18,680 nucleotides of DNA from Clostridiales bacterium (GCA_003538975.1 DPQQ01000009.1:16185-34864); one strand, 5' to 3'; positions 1-5,430 are shown, counted from the first letter of the stretch. A program made the numbers and translations. The notes: generated from the letters alone by a model not told the origin.

Positions 1-1
1 C

Positions 2-394
2 AAAAATCCCCGCAACGTCGGCGAAATTCCCGACGCGGACGGCATAGGCGAAGTCGGCAACGCTAAATGCGGCGACATTATGCGTATGTATATAAAGGTC
101 AAAGACGGCATAATCACCGACGTCAAGTTCATGACGTTCGGATGCGGCAGCGCGATCGCAACGTCGTCTATGGCGACCGAACTTATAAAGGGCAAACCTA
201 TCGAAGAAGCGGTTGAACTTTCGAACAAAGCCGTAGTAGAAGCGTTAGACGGACTCCCCGCTCATAAAATTCACTGTTCGGTCCTTGCCGAAGAAGCGAT
301 TAAAGCAGCTGTCAAAGATTATTACGATAAAAACGGCATCAAGTACGACGAAACTAAATTCGGTCAGGTAAACTGCGCTCATTGCGATAAATAA
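2..394 (+). CDS. nifU: NifU/IscU-type Fe-S cluster assembly scaffold, 5' end missing
   Basis: This is the last 130 codons of a NifU N-terminal (IscU-like) scaffold, which builds Fe-S clusters from sulfur supplied by a cysteine desulfurase and passes them to apoproteins. The reading frame is open from base 2 and enters from outside the window. Visible signatures are NPRNVGE near the N-terminus, the first ligand cysteine in NAKCGD with its conserved aspartate, the second in FGCGSAIATSS and the third in HKIHCSVLAEEA. The protein ends in a short tail with an extra CAHC pair, seen in many Clostridia. The desulfurase gene (nifS/iscS) would be expected upstream and is not in view. An IscR-type regulator follows at 598. 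The family call is firm; whether the protein acts as scaffold or carrier is family knowledge. Confidence 0.93.
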   Translation, partial: KNPRNVGEIPDADGIGEVGNAKCGDIMRMYIKVKDGIITDVKFMTFGCGSAIATSSMATELIKGKPIEEAVELSNKAVVEALDGLPAHKIHCSVLAEEAIKAAVKDYYDKNGIKYDETKFGQVNCAHCDK

Positions 395-423
395 CCGCTT
401 TGACAAAATAAAAACGGACGTGC

Positions 424-464
424 TTAAAAGAAATTCCACGCTGCTCGGCGCGGAAATCTTTTAA
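424..464 (+). terminator. Stem-loop after nifU, possible terminator
   Basis: TTAAAAGA (424-431) pairs perfectly with TCTTTTAA (457-464), and the inner part pairs imperfectly through ATTCCaCGC and GCGcGGAA around a six-base loop. The stem lies 30 bases after the nifU stop. The descending arm carries its own short T run (CTTTTAA) but no long T tract follows, so it may be a weak terminator or an RNA-stabilising 3' end. Confidence 0.5.
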
Positions 465-502
465 AACGAATATTCGACCGTATTTGTTCCCGGCGGCGAC
501 GC

Positions 503-531
503 TTGCGGAACTTAGGTCAAAACCCGATAAT
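503..531 (+). promoter_or_regulatory. Probable sigma-A promoter of the iscR-like gene
   Basis: TTGCGG (503-508), a 17-base spacer and GATAAT (526-531). It lies about 65 bases before the regulator's ATG, and a palindrome sits just downstream where an autorepressor would bind. The same TTGCGG -35 appears in the candidate cysK promoter. Confidence 0.5.
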
Positions 532-549
532 AAAACGTTTAAGGGGGAT

Positions 550-572
550 GCTTTTAACCGTTTGGTTAAAGC
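550..572. promoter_or_regulatory. Palindrome ahead of the iscR-like gene, candidate operator
   Basis: GCTTTTAACC (550-559), a four-base spacer and GGTTAAAGC (564-572) form an inverted repeat broken by one extra T. It lies about 12 bases downstream of the expected transcription start and 26 bases before the ATG at 598. Rrf2 regulators often repress their own gene from such AT-rich palindromes; autoregulation here is inferred from position only. Confidence 0.45.
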
Positions 573-597
573 ATTTATATGTGTAACAGAGGTAAAA

Positions 598-1020
598 ATG
601 AAAATTTCGACAAAAGGTAGATATGCGTTAAGGCTCATGCTCGACATAGCGGCTAATCAGGCGGATTCGGTCGTTACGGTAAAGGATGTGGCTAAACGTC
701 AGAATATCTCCGAAAAATATCTTGAAAGAATAATAAATTCTTTGGTAAAAGCTGAGCTTTTAACCAGCACGAGAGGATTTTCGGGCGGGTACAGACTCAA
801 TAAGCCCGCTTCGGAATACAGCGTAAGGAGCATTCTCGAAGTAACCGAATCCTCGGTCGCGCCCGTAGCGTGCATGGAAAAGGAAAAAGATTCGTGTAAC
901 AGTTGCGATAACTGCGTTACTTCAAAATTCTGGAAGGGACTCGACAAGGTAGTCAACGACTATCTCGAAGGAACTACTTTGCAGGATCTTCTGGACAGAT
1001 CTTGCGGCTGTAACAAATAA
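598..1020 (+). CDS. iscR: Rrf2/IscR-family Fe-S cluster-sensing transcriptional regulator
   Basis: A 140-residue Rrf2 family DNA-binding protein. It opens with MKISTKGRYALRLMLDIA, the standard Rrf2 start, followed by a winged helix-turn-helix (about residues 27-65, with RGFSGGYRL in the wing). The sensor region has Cys92, Cys100, Cys103 and Cys106 before FW, in the place of the three ligand cysteines of IscR; two more cysteines (CGC) lie at the C-terminus. The ATG at 598 is chosen over in-frame upstream codons because it matches the family start and follows an AGAGG ribosome site. The gene sits between nifU and cysK, so control of Fe-S assembly and/or cysteine supply is likely. It could be a CymR-like relative that responds to cysteine rather than clusters, but the cysteine set favours the Fe-S type. 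Confidence 0.88.
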   Translation: MKISTKGRYALRLMLDIAANQADSVVTVKDVAKRQNISEKYLERIINSLVKAELLTSTRGFSGGYRLNKPASEYSVRSILEVTESSVAPVACMEKEKDSCNSCDNCVTSKFWKGLDKVVNDYLEGTTLQDLLDRSCGCNK

Positions 1021-1030
1021 TTTTTATAAT
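1002..1030 (+). promoter_or_regulatory. Candidate sigma-A promoter for cysK
   Basis: TTGCGG (1002-1007), 17 bases and TATAAT (1025-1030). The -35 lies inside the last codons of the regulator. If used, transcription starts near 1037 and gives a leader of about 200 bases before cysK. Confidence 0.45.
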
Positions 1031-1047
1031 TTCAGACAAAGTTTTTT

Positions 1048-1069
1048 AATACCTGTATTGCTGAAACGC
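1048..1069 (-). repeat. Dispersed intergenic motif, copy 1
   Basis: Read on the minus strand this carries TTTCAGCAATACAGGTATT. It matches the copy at 14029-14050 in 20 of 22 positions. It lies between the regulator and cysK. Confidence 0.6.
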
Positions 1070-1118
1070 TACCGCGGATAAAAAATCGAAAAAAATCTGC
1101 AATTCGGCAGGATACAAC

Positions 1119-1140
1119 AATACCTGTTTGACCGAAACAA
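1119..1140 (-). repeat. Dispersed intergenic motif, copy 2
   Basis: A more diverged copy; the minus strand reads GTTTCGG, then TCAAACAGGTATT. It sits 49 bases after copy 1 in the same leader and orientation. Confidence 0.5.
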
Positions 1141-1236
1141 CGCCAAAGATACGCCAAAACGGTTCAAAAAGGACACAAAAGTTAAAAAACAAAAAAACGA
1201 TTAAAAACTATCAAGATTATTAAAGAAGGCTTGAAT

Positions 1237-2163
1237 ATGAAAGTTTACGATTCTGTGACAAAACTTATAGGCAATACGCCGCTTGTAGAACTCAAAAATA
1301 TCGAAAAACTTTACGGACTTAAAGCTAAAATCTTCGCCAAGATCGAAGCTTTTAACCCCGGCGGTTCCGCAAAGGACAGAATAGCTTTAAAAATGCTCGA
1401 AGCGGCTGAAAAGAACGGCTTCAAAAAAGGCATGACGGTAATCGAACCGACTTCCGGAAATACCGGCATAGGTCTCAGCATGATTGCGGCGGCGAAGGGT
1501 TATAAAGCCGTCATCGTTATGCCCGACAGCATGAGCGTCGAAAGAATTAAGTTTATGAAGGCTTACGGCGCGACCGTGGTTCTCACGCCCAAGGCTCTCG
1601 GCATGAAAGGCGCAGCCGATAAGGCGGAAGAATTACATAAAGGAATAGAGGGCAGCATAATCGCGGGACAGTTTTACAACCCCGCTAACGTGCAGGCGCA
1701 TTACGAAACTACCGGCCCCGAAATTTACGAAGACACCGACGGAAACGTTGCGGCTTTCGTCGCGGGCATAGGCACCGGCGGTACGGTTTCGGGCGTAGGT
1801 AGGTATCTTAAAGAAAGAGTTGACAGCGTAAAAATTTTCGGCGTGGAACCGGAAAATTCACCGCTCATCACAAAGGGCGTTGCCGGCTCGCATAAGATAC
1901 AGGGCATCGGCGCGAATTTTGTTCCCGAAAACTTTAAAAAGGAATTTGTGGACGAAGTTCTGACCGTTTCGGACGAAGCAGCCTTTAAAACCGCTACCGA
2001 ACTTGCCGTAAACGAAGGCGTGTTTGCGGGTATTTCTTCGGGGGCAGCGCTTTCCGCCGCGATAAACGTCGCTAAAAAAGAAGAATTTACAGGTAAAAAC
2101 GTCGTAGTATTCTTACCCGACAGCGGCGACAGATACCTTTCTGTAGACGAATTTATAAAATAG
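1237..2163 (+). CDS. cysK: Cysteine synthase A (O-acetylserine sulfhydrylase)
   Basis: A 308-residue PLP enzyme that makes L-cysteine from O-acetylserine and sulfide in the cytoplasm. The PLP lysine is Lys46 in NPGGSAKDRIA, the substrate-binding loop is TSGNTG (72-77), the phosphate-binding loop is GTGGT (179-183), and the C-terminus carries PDSGDRYLS. Length and motif order are standard for CysK/CysM. The ATG at 1237 is preferred to a TTG at 1231 because AGAAGG (1223-1228) is eight bases from the ATG and only two from the TTG. Lying after nifU and an IscR-like regulator, it links cysteine supply to Fe-S assembly. CysK and CysM cannot be separated with certainty by eye. Confidence 0.93.
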   Translation: MKVYDSVTKLIGNTPLVELKNIEKLYGLKAKIFAKIEAFNPGGSAKDRIALKMLEAAEKNGFKKGMTVIEPTSGNTGIGLSMIAAAKGYKAVIVMPDSMSVERIKFMKAYGATVVLTPKALGMKGAADKAEELHKGIEGSIIAGQFYNPANVQAHYETTGPEIYEDTDGNVAAFVAGIGTGGTVSGVGRYLKERVDSVKIFGVEPENSPLITKGVAGSHKIQGIGANFVPENFKKEFVDEVLTVSDEAAFKTATELAVNEGVFAGISSGAALSAAINVAKKEEFTGKNVVVFLPDSGDRYLSVDEFIK

Positions 2164-2242
2164 ACCGAAATATAATCTATCGTATATAGGTTTATATTCA
2201 GACTATAAATATAAACGGCGATTAAAAATTGAATATAAAAAC

Positions 2243-2280
2243 AAAAGCAAGTCGGCGGACAATTCTGCCGGCTTGTTTTT
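2243..2280 (+). terminator. Rho-independent terminator of cysK
   Basis: CAAGTCGGCGGA (2248-2259) pairs with TCTGCCGGCTTG (2264-2275) using two G-U pairs, around a four-base loop, and is followed by TTTTT. It marks the end of the sulfur block and the left edge of the AT-rich islet. Confidence 0.85.
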
Positions 2281-2460
2281 ATGTTTTAAGGTTAAAACGA
2301 TAAAAGCAAAATGTAAACAAAAGTTGACGTAAATGTAAATAGAAGTAGGTGGAAGTTTTAAGTTTGCAATGATAAAATTATTTATGTAAACAGATATAAA
2401 TTTGACGGACAACAGCCGGTAACAAAACAATTAAATACAAAACCATTAAAGATAAATTAA
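2281..2460. other. AT-rich non-coding stretch
   Basis: No convincing gene, promoter or structured RNA was seen between the cysK terminator and the ECF-like promoter repeat. The only open frame is an antisense one without a ribosome site. Confidence 0.5.
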
Positions 2461-2534
2461 ATAAAAAAAATTTTAAAAATTTTTTTAGTAAAGTGTCACA
2501 AAACGGCGTTTTCATGTCGTCTTATAAGTGAAAG
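2461..2534 (+). repeat. Promoter-bearing direct repeat, copy 1
   Basis: A 74-bp segment repeated at 4943-5015 with about three substitutions and one A deleted. It holds an A/T palindrome (runs of A and T, 2463-2486) of UP-element character followed by the ECF-like promoter. In copy 1 the promoter is 61 bases upstream of gene A. Confidence 0.85.
2494..2521 (+). promoter_or_regulatory. ECF sigma-type promoter ahead of gene A
   Basis: TGTCACA (2494-2500), 17 bases and CGTC (2518-2521), followed by TTATAAG. TGTCACA with CGTC is the element pair described for ECF41-like sigma factors (usually with a slightly shorter spacer), and CGTC is a common ECF -10. The spacer holds a small inverted repeat (AAAACG/CGTTTT). 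The assignment rests on these boxes and on their conservation in the second copy. No sigma or anti-sigma gene is in view. Confidence 0.6.
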
Positions 2535-2573
2535 GATATAACGAAGAATCAAAACCGTTATATACTTTTTAAA

Positions 2574-2589
2574 ACAAAAGACAGGAGGA
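2574..2589 (+). promoter_or_regulatory. Shared 16-bp ribosome-site block before gene A
   Basis: ACAAAAGACAGGAGGA is identical to 4506-4521 before A'. AGGAGG is six bases from a TTG start, exactly the spacing used by A' for its ATG. This fixes the TTG start of gene A. Confidence 0.8.
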
Positions 2590-2594
2590 GTATA

Positions 2595-2933
2595 TTGATT
2601 TATTTTCCAAAGAAAGATGTACCTGAAGAAGTAAGGAAGAAACTATCAAGCAAATACTACAAAGACCGTATAGAACTTGCTTATACTATTTGGATAATAG
2701 TATCTGCCATATTTGTAGTATTGGCGGTATACGCTTTTTATCGACATGGTTTTATATGTATGCTTATTATGATATTTCCGATTTTATTGATAGGTTTTAT
2801 ATGCTGTAAATCTATAAAGTCATTAAAAAAATATTATGAACAAGCGAAATTAAGAGAAATATGGCAACAAAAAGCAAAGGAACAAAAGGAGAAAGAAAAT
2901 GAAAAACAAAATGAAATTGACCAAAACAAATAA
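2595..2933 (+). CDS. Small two-segment membrane protein (A) with charged coiled-coil tail
   Basis: A 112-residue protein of unknown function, first gene after the ECF-like promoter. It has a short charged N-terminus with VRKKLSSKYYK, two hydrophobic segments (about residues 27-46 and 51-70) and a C-terminal tail of Lys, Glu and Gln that should form a helix or coiled coil in the cytoplasm. The start is TTG at 2595; the AGGAGG spacing and the paralogue A' at 4527 support it. The core differs from A' at many residues while the last 30 or so residues are nearly the same, down to the DNA. Its stop lies inside gene B (35-bp overlap). Codons are visibly AT-richer than in flanking genes. A membrane-stress role is suggested only by the promoter. 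Confidence 0.75.
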   Translation: MIYFPKKDVPEEVRKKLSSKYYKDRIELAYTIWIIVSAIFVVLAVYAFYRHGFICMLIMIFPILLIGFICCKSIKSLKKYYEQAKLREIWQQKAKEQKEKENEKQNEIDQNK

Positions 2934-3333
2934 AGTAATATTTGCTATTCTGTCGAAAATTCAAGGTATCGTATATGATACGCCCGCTTATGTCGATTTG
3001 AAAATTATAAAAGTGTATTATTATGATGCTTATAAAAACGAAAAAATCAATTCAAACAATCAAATGTTATCCATGCCGGGAGCGACAGAAGGCTTTATCA
3101 ATATTTTTGATGTGGATGAAGATGTGATGCAAATTAATCAAGAGAAGTATCTATCGGATATTGAAACATACGGCTTGCTTACTTATGATGAATTTGCCGA
3201 AAAATACGATGTTCCGGAAACAATATTTGAAGCTTTTGGAGGGAAATATCTTAATATTTCGTTCGCAAAAGGCTTGATTAACGAATCCATGTTAATTGAA
3301 CTAATAGAAAGATACTCTAAGTTTTTTGTATAA
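2899..3333 (+). CDS. Unknown small acidic protein (B) overlapping A
   Basis: A 144-residue protein that I do not recognise. It starts inside the end of gene A, at an ATG seven bases after AGGAG, so the two are probably translationally coupled. The first 16-17 residues (MKNKMKLTKTNKVIFAI) are shared with the truncated B' at 4861, after which the two sequences part completely. The rest is acidic and looks soluble, with a segment rich in Asp/Glu (about 70-115). There is no signal peptide or clear membrane segment. The shared head encodes the 3' end of A in another frame, so B may be a chimera in which recombination joined this head to an unrelated body. Confidence 0.65.
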   Translation: MKNKMKLTKTNKVIFAILSKIQGIVYDTPAYVDLKIIKVYYYDAYKNEKINSNNQMLSMPGATEGFINIFDVDEDVMQINQEKYLSDIETYGLLTYDEFAEKYDVPETIFEAFGGKYLNISFAKGLINESMLIELIERYSKFFV

Positions 3334-3345
3334 TGCAAAGAGATA

Positions 3346-3372
3346 GCCGGCAGTTTGTGCGGAGCTGTCGGC
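3346..3372 (+). terminator. Stem-loop after gene B
   Basis: GCCGGCAG (3346-3353) pairs with CTGTCGGC (3365-3372) with one G-U pair. It lies 12 bases after the B stop but is followed by AAAAACG rather than a T run, so termination is uncertain. Confidence 0.4.
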
Positions 3373-3390
3373 AAAAACGTAATTTTAGCT

Positions 3391-3437
3391 CATTCTTAAT
3401 AATTTCCTTTTCCTTTCCTTAACGGAGATCCGCGCGG
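3391..3437 (+). repeat. 47-bp direct repeat, copy 1
   Basis: Repeated at 5042-5088 with 46 of 47 bases the same; bases 3395-3437 are identical. It has a pyrimidine-rich part (TTTCCTTTTCCTTTCC) and ends in GGAGATCCGCGCGG. Copy 1 lies 57 bases after gene B and 57 bases before the lipoprotein gene. Sequence on the far side of the two copies differs, as at a cassette boundary. Confidence 0.9.
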
Positions 3438-3494
3438 AGCATTGCTATTAGTTTAGTAGTATAACCAAAAAAAATAAAAGCATAGGAGAAAAAT

Positions 3495-4487
3495 ATGAAA
3501 AAAAGAATAGTAGCAATAACATTATCTTTGTTAACATTGTTGACGATGTTAAGCGGATGTTTTGAGATTTGTTTTTTCTTTAATTTGAGCAACGTCAAGC
3601 ATAAGAGTAAAACGGTTTATTTGTACGATATAGAATTTTCTTATAACATTGAAGGAAAATACGCTACTGCATGGACAACGACAAAAAAGGGACGAGCAGA
3701 AAAAGAGACGGTAATAATACCCGAAATTATAAAAACAGATGATGGCGACAGAATAGTTTATCAGGTTGGGACAGCGGGAACGTTCGGCTTTACGATATGT
3801 GAAAACTTTAAAAGCGACGTGTTGAAAAAGGTTTTTATACCGGCAAGCGTTAGTGTTATGGATATATATTTTGATGGTTGTCCTAATTTAAAATGTTATG
3901 TGTATGATTTGAATCCCGATTATCCCAAAGCGTATGAGTTTTTAAGAAACCGAATAATTGAATATACTTGGTATTGTGATTTTTTAGAGGGAGAAAAGAA
4001 TGATGCGGGAAAGATAGTGTTAAATAACGAAAATATAATTAAAATGGTAGATGAAAAAATAATTATTACTAATGATATACCTTATTGTATATATCAATTA
4101 TGTTCAGCAGAAAGATATATAAAGAGCGCGAATGTCGAATATCATCTGAATTATGAAACGGAAAAAGAATTATTCTGGTTTGACTATTCCGAAACCGGTA
4201 AGGTTGAAAAATCTTACGAACCTGTGTACGAACCAAAACGCGAAGGGTATGAATTTGCAGGATGGTATAAGGAACCGGAATGTATAAACGAATGGAATTT
4301 TGAGACGGATAGTTTTGCGGATAAAACTAATCCTGAAATTGTAACTAAGGATTATAGAAAATCAGAAATAGAAGAATTACGGGAAGAAGAAAAGGAAAAA
4401 TTGTTTATAGAAACAAAAGCTAAAGTATTGGAACGTTACAAATCGTTATATACGCTTAAACTTTACGCCAAATGGAACTTGATATAA
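3495..4487 (+). CDS. Surface lipoprotein with BspA-like and interrupted Flg_new (InlB B-type) segments
   Basis: A 330-residue predicted lipoprotein. Residues 1-21 are a signal peptide (KKR, then a Leu/Thr-rich core) ending in the lipobox LSGC, so Cys22 would be lipidated and the protein held outside the membrane. A stretch near residues 112-130 (KKVFIPASVSVMDIYFDGCPNL) resembles one BspA-type leucine-rich repeat. Near the C-terminus PKREGYEFAGWYKEP followed at the very end by LKLYAKW gives both halves of a Flg_new/Listeria-Bacteroides repeat, but about 50 residues of charged, coiled-coil-like sequence separate them. A good AGGAG site precedes the ATG, and A' follows after 39 bases, probably in the same transcript. 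Function is unknown; such domains are common in gut Clostridia surface proteins. Confidence 0.75.
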   Translation: MKKRIVAITLSLLTLLTMLSGCFEICFFFNLSNVKHKSKTVYLYDIEFSYNIEGKYATAWTTTKKGRAEKETVIIPEIIKTDDGDRIVYQVGTAGTFGFTICENFKSDVLKKVFIPASVSVMDIYFDGCPNLKCYVYDLNPDYPKAYEFLRNRIIEYTWYCDFLEGEKNDAGKIVLNNENIIKMVDEKIIITNDIPYCIYQLCSAERYIKSANVEYHLNYETEKELFWFDYSETGKVEKSYEPVYEPKREGYEFAGWYKEPECINEWNFETDSFADKTNPEIVTKDYRKSEIEELREEEKEKLFIETKAKVLERYKSLYTLKLYAKWNLI

Positions 4488-4505
4488 TAATTTTAAAATA
4501 AAAAT

Positions 4506-4521
4506 ACAAAAGACAGGAGGA
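4506..4521 (+). promoter_or_regulatory. Shared 16-bp ribosome-site block before A'
   Basis: Identical to 2574-2589 and placed six bases before the ATG of A'. The rest of the region upstream differs from that of A: here the lipoprotein gene, not the ECF-like promoter, lies ahead. Confidence 0.8.
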
Positions 4522-4526
4522 ACATA

Positions 4527-4895
4527 ATGTCTAGATGGTGGAGAGATTTGTATGAGACGGAAGATGAAGTCAGAAAAAAACTATCAAGTAAGTATTATAA
4601 GAGCAGAATAGATCTTGCTTATGTTGTTTGGTCAATAATGACTGCTTGGTTTGTTATTTTGGGAGTTTATTCTTTTTATCGGTCCGGTTGGGTTGGTATT
4701 ATTACTACGGGATTGCTTATTCTATGGATCGGATTTGTTACTCGTAGAGAGATAAAGGCTTTAAAAGATGAATACGAACAAGCGAAATTAAGGGAAATAT
4801 GGCAACAAAAAGCAAAAGAACAAAAAGAGAAGGAACAAAGAGAACAAAAGGAGAAAGAAAATGAAAAACAAAATGAAATTGACCAAAACAAATAA
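4527..4895 (+). CDS. Paralogue A' of the small two-segment membrane protein
   Basis: A 122-residue paralogue of gene A, of unknown function. It shares the head motif EVRKKLSSKYYK, two hydrophobic segments (about residues 32-52 and 55-74) and the tail beginning EQAKLREIWQQKAKEQ. The membrane core has diverged strongly from A (its own residues include WFVILGVYSFYRSGW), whereas the tail is almost identical at DNA level (4779-4910 against 2841-2948) except for eight extra residues that lengthen the EQKEK-type repeat. It starts at an ATG with AGGAGG. The stop overlaps the truncated B' by 35 bases, just as A overlaps B. The pair may form hetero-oligomers through the tail; that is inference. Confidence 0.75.
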   Translation: MSRWWRDLYETEDEVRKKLSSKYYKSRIDLAYVVWSIMTAWFVILGVYSFYRSGWVGIITTGLLILWIGFVTRREIKALKDEYEQAKLREIWQQKAKEQKEKEQREQKEKENEKQNEIDQNK

Positions 4896-4929
4896 AGTAA
4901 TATTTGCTATAACAGGCTTATTTTTATAA
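4861..4929 (+). pseudogene. Truncated head of gene B (B')
   Basis: A 22-codon frame opening with the same 17 residues as gene B and then ending TGLFL and stop. The DNA match to the A/B junction stops abruptly after base 4910 (base 2948 in the other copy), which marks a recombination or deletion point. It is either a remnant or the true short form from which B was made by fusion. Confidence 0.6.
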
Positions 4930-4942
4930 GGGAAATATTAAA

Positions 4943-5015
4943 ATAAAAAAAATTTTAAAATTTTTTTAATAAGGTGTCACAAAACGGCATTTTCATGTCG
5001 TCTTATAAGTGAAAG
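4943..5015 (+). repeat. Promoter-bearing direct repeat, copy 2 (orphan)
   Basis: Second copy of 2461-2534, one base shorter. It keeps the A/T palindrome and both promoter boxes, but gene A and gene B are missing after it: the 47-bp repeat follows only 26 bases later. Confidence 0.85.
4975..5002 (+). promoter_or_regulatory. ECF sigma-type promoter, second copy
   Basis: TGTCACA (4975-4981), 17 bases and CGTC (4999-5002), then TTATAAG. Boxes and spacing are the same as at 2494. Downstream there is only a 47-bp repeat and a broken frame. Confidence 0.55.
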
Positions 5016-5041
5016 AGATAAAACCAAATTATAAAACAGAT

Positions 5042-5088
5042 CATCCTTAATAATTTCCTTTTCCTTTCCTTAACGGAGATCCGCGCGG
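5042..5088 (+). repeat. 47-bp direct repeat, copy 2
   Basis: One mismatch to 3391-3437. Copy 1 is 856 bases after promoter copy 1; copy 2 is 26 bases after promoter copy 2. Confidence 0.9.
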
Positions 5089-5091
5089 TTT

Positions 5092-5330
5092 ATGATTATT
5101 CGTTTAATTAAAACCAATCGGGTTTCCGTTAAGGAATTAAGGGAAAATGATTTTATTTTTACATATAAATTAAATTGTTTTTACGCTAAAACCGGATTTA
5201 ATACCAATTCGCCGGCAATGATAAAAAACACGGCTATGAAGTCCGCGACGTTACTAATGAAAGTCGTAACTTCGTATTTTATATAACTAAGGATTGTGTA
5301 TATATAAATCCAAAACGCGTAAAAACATAA
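5092..5330 (+). pseudogene. Broken ORF after the second direct repeat
   Basis: Two overlapping frames suggest one former gene. The first runs from an ATG at 5092 (no ribosome site) to a stop at 5286 and begins MIIRLIKTNRVSVKELREND. The second is open from 5202 to a stop at 5330 and reads GYEVRDVTNESRNFVFYI and TKDCVYINPKRVKT, which looks more protein-like than the end of the first. A single frameshift near 5202-5222 would join them into about 80 residues. I do not recognise the product. It may also be non-coding. Confidence 0.3.
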
Positions 5331-5350
5331 ATAAACACTAAAAACAAACA

Positions 5351-5385
5351 AAAAGCAAGGCTGTCATAACGACCGCCTTGCTTTT
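5351..5385. terminator. Bidirectional terminator between islet and zinc-ribbon gene
   Basis: AAAAGCAAGGC (5351-5361) and GCCTTGCTTTT (5375-5385) pair perfectly, extended by GTC/GAC inside. A runs before and T runs after serve both strands, so it closes the plus-strand islet and the minus-strand gene ending at 5431. Confidence 0.85.
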
Positions 5386-5430
5386 ATAATTAAAAAAATC
5401 TATTTAAAGTATTTTTATATCGATATTGTT

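Larger units (their letters stand above)
1031..1236 (+). other. Long cysK leader with paired inverted motifs
   Basis: About 200 non-coding bases precede cysK. They hold two minus-oriented copies of the dispersed motif (1048-1069 and 1119-1140). Each copy is also one arm of a wider inverted pair: TTTCAG at 1030-1035 with CTGAAA at 1061-1066, and TTCGG at 1103-1107 with CCGAA at 1132-1136. No T-box, S-box or other riboswitch could be recognised and there is no terminator hairpin before the gene. The region may be a protein-binding regulatory zone or repeat debris. Confidence 0.4.

Noticed and set aside
1066..1080. T-box-like TACCGCGG in the cysK leader
   Set aside because: Only the end of the T-box core is present; the AGGGTGG part, stem I and a terminator/antiterminator are not visible.
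2203..2430. 75-codon minus-strand frame after cysK
   Set aside because: Runs through the cysK terminator, has no ribosome site and no recognisable product.
2443..5385. Insertion sequence or integrative element
   Set aside because: No transposase, integrase, terminal inverted repeats or target-site duplication could be found; the repeats are internal and direct.
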